Shown here piece after piece: positions 25,924 to 32,996 of a stretch of DNA of 64,000 nt (position 1 is the stretch's first letter; each line of letters begins with the position of its first letter). The position numbers and the translations under genes were made by a program. The stretch is from an uncultured Lentisphaeria bacterium (GTDB taxonomy: Bacteria; Verrucomicrobiota; Lentisphaeria; Victivallales; Victivallaceae). The notes under the pieces were generated by a model, which saw only the letters and a list, made by a program, of their open reading frames with translations, was not told the DNA's origin and did no database searches. The stretch is taken from NCBI GenBank assembly GCA_949298075.1, contig CASFVA010000026.1, forward strand, positions 31,543 to 95,542, given 5' to 3'.

Positions 25924-27580
25924 AATCGACGAACTCCTCTCCTTCGGGAATTTCGGTGCCGAATTCCTCGGCGATGCGACCGAGGTCGACGCGGGCGCCC
26001 TCAATGATGCGCTCCTGGTTGAGGCGCTGGGACGTGGTTTCCATGTTGATCCGGCGCAGGCGGTGGTAACCGGGATCCTTCAGAGCTCCGATGGCGAAGG
26101 AGGAACGCCGCGCCTCTATGCTCAGATTGCTGCGCCGGCAGTAGACGATGGATTCCCTGAGGTCCTCCTGGGCCCGGTCGATGGAGTCGATGAAGCTCTG
26201 CCAGACTTCGCCGGCGGGATCTTCGGAATCCGAGAGAATCGCCTGTTCGATCGCCTGGGTCACCCGCGAACGGACCAGGGTGGAGATGTCCCGGAACTGG
26301 GCGAATCCGAAGTAGCGCGCTCCCTCAAACGGCTGGCACTTGCGCAGAATGGGGTCTTCGTACTGCATGTCGCGCAGCGGCGACAGCCATTTGGTGTGGT
26401 CGACGATGGTGAGTTTGTTGATCCGGTAGGAGGTGATGAAGCGCAGGAAATCCAGCGCCAGTTCGGGTTCGCGGCTCGATTTGGGAATGCCGAACATGCC
26501 GGTGGTCCAGCCGGTTTCGGTCATGCGGCCGAGAAAGTGCTCGCTGTAGCGGTGGCCGGTGCGGCCGATTTCCGGAATCGGGATGATGTCCACCGGAAAA
26601 TTCGTATTCCGGACCATGCTGTAGGCCACGATGTTGTTGTCGATGAAAAACGCCACCCGGCCGGTTGCAAACAGGAATTTGGTCTGTTCCGCGTCGATGG
26701 CCGGAAAGCCGTCGGCGAAATAGCGGCCGACGTCGGCCACCACCTCGTAGGGTGCCAGCAGCCGCCACGTCGGCAGCCGCCGGTCGGCGATGCCTTTGAC
26801 CACGGTGTGGACGGTGGCGAATCCGTGATGCGGATTTATGAAGTCGTTGAAATCGGCGTTGAGCTGGTTGTTGTAATAGTTGACCAGCTGGGTGATGGTT
26901 TCCTTGGTGAAGCCGTTGACGCCGATGGGAATCAGGGGAACGCCGATTTTTTCACCGTAGGCGAGGATCTGCCTGCAGCAGTCGATCCATTCGTTGACCG
27001 TCACCGGATAGGGACGGTCGCCGCAGGCGTTGCGGAAAAGCTCGGTGTTGACGTACATCCGGATGGTGGTCGTGTAGAGTCCGATGCCGAAATATTCGCT
27101 GAATGTTCGGTCGAAGGCGTTGGTTAGTTCATCGACGTAGGTGTCGCGCCATGGCACCCCCTCCAGCGAGGTGCCGCGGTTGTAGGGATTGGGATCGCCC
27201 AGGTGTTCCGAGAGCGGGATGAAGTACTGGTTGAGCAGGTCTCCGCCGGCCGAAAGTTCGATCACATCGGCGCAGTTGCCGCCGATGAGCTGGGTCATGA
27301 ACCACTGAGGATAAGTCCGCCGTGGAATCGCCGTCTGGACCACTTTGACCTTGACGCCTTCTTTGGCCTTGAGCTCCTCGAAAATCCGGATTGCCTCGTC
27401 GAATCCCTCTCTGAAACCATCCTCCAGCTGCCAGTGGGCGAAAGTGATCGTGTGTTCATCGCTGACGCCGGTGAGTTCAGCGGTCCGGGAAAAGGCGCCG
27501 TGCCGGATCACCATGATCAGTGACACCAGATAGAACAGCGCAAACAGAATCGCTCCGAGATGTTGCCGCCAGCTGCTCAT
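25913..27580 (-). CDS. Sugar ABC transporter solute-binding protein
   Basis: 555 residues. One N-terminal hydrophobic segment (LGAILFALFYLVSLIMVIR) lacks a lipobox Cys, so the protein may stay anchored in the inner membrane. From about 45, ITFAHWQLEDGFREGFDEAI and later NCADVIELSAGGDLLNQY, PVTVNEWIDCCRQI and KFLFATGRVAFFIDNN are typical of the extracellular solute-binding family 1 fold. The C-terminal ~100 residues are an additional charged helical extension beyond the usual 420-450-residue length. Its start overlaps the stop of the TPR gene (ATGA). The ligand is probably an oligosaccharide; none can be named. Confidence 0.88.
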   Translation of the reverse strand: MSSWRQHLGAILFALFYLVSLIMVIRHGAFSRTAELTGVSDEHTITFAHWQLEDGFREGFDEAIRIFEELKAKEGVKVKVVQTAIPRRTYPQWFMTQLIGGNCADVIELSAGGDLLNQYFIPLSEHLGDPNPYNRGTSLEGVPWRDTYVDELTNAFDRTFSEYFGIGLYTTTIRMYVNTELFRNACGDRPYPVTVNEWIDCCRQILAYGEKIGVPLIPIGVNGFTKETITQLVNYYNNQLNADFNDFINPHHGFATVHTVVKGIADRRLPTWRLLAPYEVVADVGRYFADGFPAIDAEQTKFLFATGRVAFFIDNNIVAYSMVRNTNFPVDIIPIPEIGRTGHRYSEHFLGRMTETGWTTGMFGIPKSSREPELALDFLRFITSYRINKLTIVDHTKWLSPLRDMQYEDPILRKCQPFEGARYFGFAQFRDISTLVRSRVTQAIEQAILSDSEDPAGEVWQSFIDSIDRAQEDLRESIVYCRRSNLSIEARRSSFAIGALKDPGYHRLRRINMETTSQRLNQERIIEGARVDLGRIAEEFGTEIPEGEEFVDYGR

Positions 27581-28356
27581 TTTGATTTTGTCCGTTCCGC
27601 CGCCTCGTGTTCGTCGATGTAGCGGGCTGCGATCTGAGCGAGTTTGTTACGCGGATAGCGCTCGATGAATTTGCGGTAATATTTTTCCGCCGACTGGTAG
27701 TCTCCGCCGCGCCGGTCATACAGATAGCCGATCCGGAACAACGCCAGCTGGGAGAAAATCGGATTGCCGATGCCGATATTGTAAGCCGTTTCCAGCGCCC
27801 GGGCCGCCGGAATGAATTCCCCCCGTTCAATGTAAAGCGTGGCCGCGTACATGTAGAGGGCGGTGAGGTCACGGCGGTCCCCCTGATAAGCCGCGGCAAA
27901 GGGCAGCGTGACTTCAGGCTGAGCCTCGAGATAGAGCAGGGCGTCGCAGGCGGCGGGATCGTTGGGGTGGTTCCGGATTATTTCATCGTAAATCCCGTGC
28001 CAGTTCACATAATCGGCCCGCTGGCCGTACAGGTCGTCGCGCTGCTGCATGAGCTGGGCGCAGCGGGCCAGGCTGAGCTGACCCTGCAGCTGCAGCTCGG
28101 GAGAAAGGACTTTTTCACCGCAGAGTTCATAGAGGTCGCGCAGCCCTTCCTCGGCATGGCTGGCGCTGGGTTCATAAAGGCGGGAAAGGGCAGAGATCAG
28201 GCGGGCCTCAGGTTCCGGCAGCCGGGCCCGGGCCAGCCGGCCTGCGGTGTAATAGTCGCCGTCGGCATACGCTTCAAACATGGTGTCGCCGGCCCGGACA
28301 CTTAGAGTAAGTGCCGCTGCCGCCATTATTGCAAGCGCCGTCTTGATGCCTGTCAT
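27577..28356 (-). CDS. Exported tetratricopeptide-repeat protein
   Basis: 259 residues from the ATG at 28356, with AAAGGA upstream. The signal peptide MTGIKTALAIMAAAALTLSV precedes a helical domain with TPR-like units: ALYMYAATLYIERGEFIPAA, RALETAYNIGIGNP and RIGYLYDRRGGDYQSAEKYY. The last unit is followed by FIERYPRNKLAQIAARYI, a common end of YbgF/BamD-like TPR proteins. It is the first gene of the sugar-importer operon and may organise the importer at the membrane or periplasm; this is inferred from context. Confidence 0.82.
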   Translation of the reverse strand: MTGIKTALAIMAAAALTLSVRAGDTMFEAYADGDYYTAGRLARARLPEPEARLISALSRLYEPSASHAEEGLRDLYELCGEKVLSPELQLQGQLSLARCAQLMQQRDDLYGQRADYVNWHGIYDEIIRNHPNDPAACDALLYLEAQPEVTLPFAAAYQGDRRDLTALYMYAATLYIERGEFIPAARALETAYNIGIGNPIFSQLALFRIGYLYDRRGGDYQSAEKYYRKFIERYPRNKLAQIAARYIDEHEAAERTKSK

Positions 28357-28391
28357 CGGGTGAATCCTTTCCTGGGTGCTCAATTTTTTAA

Positions 28392-28420
28392 AAGATAGCA
28401 TTGGGGAAAATAATTTTCAA
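28392..28420 (-). promoter_or_regulatory. Promoter of the TPR-ABC importer operon
   Basis: On the minus strand TTGAAA (28415-28420), a 17-base spacer and TATCTT (28392-28397), 35 bases before the TPR start. The intergenic stretch is AT-rich and also carries the divergent promoter of the carboxypeptidase gene. Confidence 0.55.
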
Positions 28421-28473
28421 GTCACTTCAGCGAGATTGAAAAATAATTTTTAAGAATAAAATGACGCCGCTGC

Positions 28474-28501
28474 TTGTTTCCGGGATCCGGCGGGCTATAT
28501 T
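28474..28501 (+). promoter_or_regulatory. Promoter of the M32 carboxypeptidase gene
   Basis: TTGTTT (28474-28479), a 16-base spacer and TATATT (28496-28501), about 40 bases before the start. Confidence 0.5.
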
Positions 28502-28542
28502 GAAACTGCAACAGGACATGTTCAACCGGAGTGCAAGTGCGT

Positions 28543-30030
28543 ATGAATGTTTGGAACGATCTGCTGGAACTGGCCGCCGAGTTATCCGATCTCAGCGGCA
28601 TCGCCGAACTTATGGACTGGGACCAGCAGGTGGTCATGCCGCGCGGCGGCGCCGCGGCGCGCGCCGCGCAGGCGGCGACTCTGGCCCGGATTCGTCATGA
28701 CAAACTCACGTCGAAGCGGCTGGGCGTCCGGCTGGCGGCGGCGGAAAGAATCCGTAAACCGGCCGGCCGGCTTAATGCCGCTCTGCTGCGGCATCTGCGG
28801 CGGGAGTACGACCGGGCGGTCCGGATGCCGGCGGCACTGTCGGCTGAACTGGCTTCGGCGGCGGCGCTGACCCAGTCCGCCTGGGAAACGGCCCGGAGCC
28901 GGAATGACTTCAGCGCGGTAGCTCCCGGTCTGTCCCGCCTGGTTGAGCTCAGCCGGACCGCGGCCGCATGCCAGTCTCCGGCTGCGCCTTACGACGCCCT
29001 GCTGGACCAGTACGAAGAAGGCGCCACTGCTGCAGATCTGGATCGCATGTTCGCTCCGCTCCGGGCGGGCGGTTCGGCACTCATCGCCGAAATCATGGCC
29101 GGCCAGGGGGAGGCGCCGTCGTATCTGGATTGGTCTTATGCTCCGGAATTGCAGTGGCGGTTCTGCCGGGAGGTGGTGTCGGTCATGGGCTATGACTGGC
29201 GGCACGGCCGGCTCGATGCCGCCGAGCACCCGTTCACCACCGGAATGGGCGGCGGGGATGTGCGGATCACCACTCATATTTACCGGAACCGCGTGCTTTC
29301 CGGCGTGTTCAGCTGCATCCACGAATGCGGACACGCACTCTACGATCAGGGGATTCCGCCGCGTTTCCGGCGCACTCCGGTCGGAGACGGAGCATCGCTG
29401 GGCTTTCACGAATCGCAATCCCGGCTGTGGGAAAATCAGGTCGGTCGTTCTCCGGAGTTCTGGCAGTATTTTCTCCCGCGGCTCCGGCGGGTTTTTCCCG
29501 GCCGCCTGGATCGGGTGCGGTTGGAGGAATTCATGGCCGGTGTGAACCGGGTGGAAAGTTCACTGATCCGCACCGAGGCCGATGAAGTAAGTTACAACCA
29601 GCACATACTGCTGCGCTTTGATCTGGAAAGGGAGCTGATCGCAGGGCGGCTTCAGGTGAGTGATCTGCCCGGCGCCTGGCGGGCCAAGTCGCTGGAATAT
29701 CTCGGGACCGCTCCGGAGAACGACCGCGACGGAGTACTGCAGGACGTTCACTGGTACTGCGGTCTGTTCGGTTACTTTCCCACCTATACGATCGGCAACA
29801 TGATTGCCGCCGGTCTGTGGCGGACTCTGGAAAAGGACGTGCCGGACCTCAAAAACGCCATTGCCGCCGGTGATTTCCGGCCGCTGCGGACGGAACTGCG
29901 CCGCCGGATTCACCGGTTCGGCGCGCTGTACACTCCGGCGGAGCTGCGGACCCGGCTCTTCGGCACGCCGGAACTGGACGGCCGGTTGCTGCTGGATTAT
30001 CTGCGGTGCAAATACAGCGCGGCAAGATAA
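28543..30030 (+). CDS. M32 family metallocarboxypeptidase (Taq-like)
   Basis: 495 residues from the ATG at 28543; a GTG at 28537 is nearer to the GGAG at 28528-28531 and is a fair alternative. The M32 zinc motif HECGH lies about 260-264 in FSCIHECGHALYDQG, and the third ligand Glu follows in LGFHESQSRLWENQ. Other family phrases are AEHPFTTGMGGGDVRITT, NRVESSLIRTEADEVSYNQH and GLFGYFPTYTIGNM. The enzyme removes C-terminal residues from peptides in the cytosol. Its 3' end overlaps the convergent MFS gene by 34 bases. Confidence 0.93.
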   Translation: MNVWNDLLELAAELSDLSGIAELMDWDQQVVMPRGGAAARAAQAATLARIRHDKLTSKRLGVRLAAAERIRKPAGRLNAALLRHLRREYDRAVRMPAALSAELASAAALTQSAWETARSRNDFSAVAPGLSRLVELSRTAAACQSPAAPYDALLDQYEEGATAADLDRMFAPLRAGGSALIAEIMAGQGEAPSYLDWSYAPELQWRFCREVVSVMGYDWRHGRLDAAEHPFTTGMGGGDVRITTHIYRNRVLSGVFSCIHECGHALYDQGIPPRFRRTPVGDGASLGFHESQSRLWENQVGRSPEFWQYFLPRLRRVFPGRLDRVRLEEFMAGVNRVESSLIRTEADEVSYNQHILLRFDLERELIAGRLQVSDLPGAWRAKSLEYLGTAPENDRDGVLQDVHWYCGLFGYFPTYTIGNMIAAGLWRTLEKDVPDLKNAIAAGDFRPLRTELRRRIHRFGALYTPAELRTRLFGTPELDGRLLLDYLRCKYSAAR

Positions 30031-31166
30031 GCGAGCGCCATCAGAAAAGCGAGCGGGGCGGCCAGCAGCGCCAGCCGCAGTCCGGCCGCGTCCGCCAGGA
30101 ATCCGGTCAGCTGGAACAGCATGCCGGCCAGCGCCCAGGTGCCGCCGACGATGATTCCCATGCGGACCCCGAGACTGAACCGGCTCGGTACGCTCCGGGT
30201 CAGCACCACCAGCTGCGGGTAGCCGGCTCCGGTCAGGAGTCCGGCCGCGAATCCCAGCAGCACGGAGGCTCCGGCGGTTTCCGCCGTCAGCAGGTAAATT
30301 ACCAGCAGCGGAATCCCCAGACACCATTCCGTGATGAGGCAGCCGGCCACGCTGAAGCGCCGCAGCAGCACGCTGCCGGTGAAGAGTGCGCCCAGTCCGG
30401 ATCCGAGGCCGAAGAGCATGGCGCTCAGTCCGCCGAATGCCAGAGAAAAGCCGGATTCATCCAAATAGCTCGGCAGCAGTCCCTGCATAATGGCGCATCC
30501 GGTGTTGATGAAGGTCGAAATGATGAAAATGTCCGGGAGCCGGAGCTCGACTCCGGCGGCGATGGCCCCCCGGGACCGGGGAGCGGTGTTGCCGGCCAGC
30601 CGGATGCGGGCGCGGAAAAAGAAAAAGAAAAGCGGCACAATCAGAATCAGCAGCAGCCACAATCCGTGGAATCCGCCCAGTTCCACCAGCGCGCCGCCGG
30701 CCAGCGGTCCGCAGGCGTAACCGAGAAATCCGGCCAGCATGAACACCGAAGTGGCGGTGGTTGGTGAAATCGAGACGCGGTCGATGGCGCAGACCGCCCG
30801 GAGTCCCTCCGGATGCACGAGCGCCACCCCGGCTCCGACCGCCGTCACCAGTGCCAGCAGCCGGCAGAACGCCGCCGGTCCGGCCGGAATCAGCCCGATG
30901 CCCAGCAAGAGGCAGACCAGCAGAAAACCGATGGGAATCAGCAGCGGACGGCTGGCTCCGGAGCGCAGGTAGCCGGCCGGAATCTGCAAGGCGTTGCTGC
31001 AGACGGAACAGGTGGTGATCAGCCAGCTGGCGACGCCGATCGACAGAGAGTACTTGTCCATCAGAGCCGGCAGAAAGCCGGCAATGGTGCCGCTCATGCC
31101 GTCCACGGTGAAGTGCAGCAGGGTCAGAACGGCCAGTTGAGTCGCCGCCAGGTTTTTACGGGTCAT
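29997..31166 (-). CDS. MFS transporter, FSR/YfkF-like
   Basis: 389 residues from the ATG at 31166 (MTRKNLAATQLAVLTLLHFT), with AGGAG about 11 bases upstream. Twelve membrane segments can be traced. It shows LTLLHFTVDGMSGTIAGFLP and LRAVCAIDRVSISPTTATSVFML, similar to the fosmidomycin-resistance (Fsr) family of drug efflux carriers. The substrate is not known. It is the last gene of the topA-AsmA-epimerase-MFS run and overlaps the tail of the carboxypeptidase gene. Confidence 0.82.
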   Translation of the reverse strand: MTRKNLAATQLAVLTLLHFTVDGMSGTIAGFLPALMDKYSLSIGVASWLITTCSVCSNALQIPAGYLRSGASRPLLIPIGFLLVCLLLGIGLIPAGPAAFCRLLALVTAVGAGVALVHPEGLRAVCAIDRVSISPTTATSVFMLAGFLGYACGPLAGGALVELGGFHGLWLLLILIVPLFFFFFRARIRLAGNTAPRSRGAIAAGVELRLPDIFIISTFINTGCAIMQGLLPSYLDESGFSLAFGGLSAMLFGLGSGLGALFTGSVLLRRFSVAGCLITEWCLGIPLLVIYLLTAETAGASVLLGFAAGLLTGAGYPQLVVLTRSVPSRFSLGVRMGIIVGGTWALAGMLFQLTGFLADAAGLRLALLAAPLAFLMALAYLAALYLHRR

Positions 31167-31221
31167 TGCTTGAAAATCTCCTGATGTTTTCAGTCGGTTC
31201 GGGAGCGGGGTGTCGCCGCGT

Positions 31222-31980
31222 TCAGCCGGATGAACCGGTCCGGCTGGCGGAAAAGGCGTTGAAAAGGTCACGGCTGAACCGGTCCGGAAAGCTCAGCGGT
31301 TCCGGTGCGGCGGCAAATTCCGTCAACCGTCGCCAGAGCTCCGGAAGTGCCACCTGATACTGCGCGGGGACGGCTTCGGATGCCGCGCCGCCGCGCCGGA
31401 CCAGATCCAGCAGCCGGCGACTGAGTTCAACCACGTCAATCAGTTCGAGCGTCACCGGATCAATGCGTTCCGGAGTTTCTCCCCGCGCCGCCAGGGCACA
31501 GAACGTTGCCACGACCGAATTGTAGAACGGCCGTCCGTATGGTCCGAAAACGTTGGGCAGTTTCAGCTCGGTGAAACGGCCGCCGCACTGCGCAGCGGTC
31601 CGGGCCAGGAGCGCTGCGGCCGCGCGCTTGGAACGATGATAGGGAAGATCCCGGTTGTGGGTGGTTCCAGCAAGGTAGATGTGAGGCACTTTCCCGCGGG
31701 ATGCCGCCGCCGTCCAGGCTGACGCCAGTTTCCCGGCCAGTTCCAGGTTGACCCGGTAAAGGTGATCTCCGTCCGGATGCCGGCTCAGGCCGGCCAGATG
31801 GATTACCGCGTCACAGGATCCGGTCAGCGCACTCAGGTATGCCGGATCCTCCCAGGCTTCCCTGGAAATGAGCACCGGCTCGAAATCCGGAGCGGTTCGG
31901 GCCAGTCCGGCCAGATGCGCACCGATAAAACCCCCGCCGCCGGTGATGCCCAGACGGCGGCGGGGAGAACACTCATCCAT
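31222..31980 (-). CDS. NAD-dependent epimerase/dehydratase family protein
   Basis: 252 residues, slightly short for the family. The N-terminal nucleotide-binding motif GITGGGGFIGAHLAGL is at about 11-26; AVIHLAGLSRHPDGD follows, then the catalytic YxxxK in LPYHRSKRAA and NVFGPYGRPFYNSVVA. These mark an extended short-chain dehydrogenase, such as capsular polysaccharide WbjC-like or UDP-sugar epimerases. The C-terminal substrate domain is short. It starts 57 bases ahead of the MFS gene and seven bases after the AsmA-like gene. Confidence 0.82.
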   Translation of the reverse strand: MDECSPRRRLGITGGGGFIGAHLAGLARTAPDFEPVLISREAWEDPAYLSALTGSCDAVIHLAGLSRHPDGDHLYRVNLELAGKLASAWTAAASRGKVPHIYLAGTTHNRDLPYHRSKRAAAALLARTAAQCGGRFTELKLPNVFGPYGRPFYNSVVATFCALAARGETPERIDPVTLELIDVVELSRRLLDLVRRGGAASEAVPAQYQVALPELWRRLTEFAAAPEPLSFPDRFSRDLFNAFSASRTGSSG

Positions 31981-31987
31981 GATTCAA

Positions 31988-32995
31988 TTATTTTTTCGAC
32001 GGTTTCAAAAAGTTGAGCAGAGACTTCCCGGCTTCGCTGCCGGCATCCACCAGTTTCTGGCCGGCTTCATTGCCGGCATCCACCAGTTTCTGGCCGGCTT
32101 CATTGCCGGCCCTGACCAGGGTTTCCCCGGCCTGATTGCCGGCTTTAATCAGAGTTTCCCCGGCCTGATTGCCGATGTCAAGCACGACTCCGCCGATGTT
32201 CTGCAGCGGTCCCTGAATCAGCTTGAGCAGCTCCACATACAGCTTGTCGAGCACTTCTCCCCAGTTCTGGCCTTCGCCTCCGACGTTGGTGAGTTTGAGA
32301 TTGACCAGCGGAACCGGCACCGTGGTGTTGAACGTGGCGCTGGAAATGGACAGCGAGTTGTTTTCAAAATTGACCACCCGGATCAGTACGGACTGTCCGC
32401 CTTCAGCCGCGGCAGAATCCGGAGCGGTTGCTTCCGCCGTCTCTTCCTTCACAATCTCCTCTTCCCGGGATTCTTCAGTTTCCGGGCCCGAACCGAGGAA
32501 TTTTCCGACATTGTTCTGAATGTCCGTCAGGTTGCTGCTGCCGTCAATTCTGGATTCGAAATTGACGTGAACTCCGCGCACGGTGACTTCATCGATGACC
32601 AGCATGGGTTTGAAGAGCGTGGACATGTCCAGCCTGACGCTGATGAGGTCAAATTCTATCGCCGGAGTCTGCCGGTAGCCGGGCGGGTTGTCAAGCCTGA
32701 AATCCCGCAGCTCCACCTTGCCGTCAAGCGAGGAATTGAATTCCGCCAGCTCAAGTCGGGTTCCGGTGACGAGCGAGCCCAGTCTGCATGCCGAGAACTT
32801 GATGATCGGATCCCGGAAAATGAAGATGACCGCCAGCAGGATCAGCAGAATCAGCACCGTGATGCCGATGCCGCGCAGCCAGCGGCGCAGCCGGGAGCGG
32901 CGGGGCGGGGTGGGACTGGAGGTTTCGGCCGCCGGAGAGTTTTTCACTTCTTCAGGAGCGGTTTGCGAGGGGGTGGGAACATCCGGATTTGACAT
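31988..32995 (-). CDS. AsmA-like membrane protein with 11-residue repeats
   Basis: 335 residues. A Pro/Ser-rich cytosolic N-terminus and basic patch (RRSRLRRWLRG) precede one membrane helix (about 43-61). Then comes a beta-rich region: LELAEFNSSLDGKVELRDFR and DLISVRLDMSTLFKPMLVID, the pattern of AsmA N-terminal domains. An acidic Glu/Thr/Ala linker (about 170-195) and NSLSISSATFNTTVPVPLVN follow. From about 269 to 323 five copies of an 11-residue unit (consensus AGNEAGQKLVD) form a predicted amphipathic helix. Family assignment to AsmA/YhdP-like lipid-transport proteins is moderate. It starts one base after the topA stop. Confidence 0.7.
   Translation of the reverse strand: MSNPDVPTPSQTAPEEVKNSPAAETSSPTPPRRSRLRRWLRGIGITVLILLILLAVIFIFRDPIIKFSACRLGSLVTGTRLELAEFNSSLDGKVELRDFRLDNPPGYRQTPAIEFDLISVRLDMSTLFKPMLVIDEVTVRGVHVNFESRIDGSSNLTDIQNNVGKFLGSGPETEESREEEIVKEETAEATAPDSAAAEGGQSVLIRVVNFENNSLSISSATFNTTVPVPLVNLKLTNVGGEGQNWGEVLDKLYVELLKLIQGPLQNIGGVVLDIGNQAGETLIKAGNQAGETLVRAGNEAGQKLVDAGNEAGQKLVDAGSEAGKSLLNFLKPSKK
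32028..32192 (-). repeat. Five 33-bp tandem repeats in the AsmA-like gene
   Basis: Units begin at 32028, 32061, 32094, 32127 and 32160, each 33 bases and each coding 11 residues. The first two units differ at only a few bases, while the later ones differ more, suggesting recent slippage at the 3' end of the gene. Reading frame is kept throughout. Confidence 0.9.
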
Positions 32996-32996
32996 T

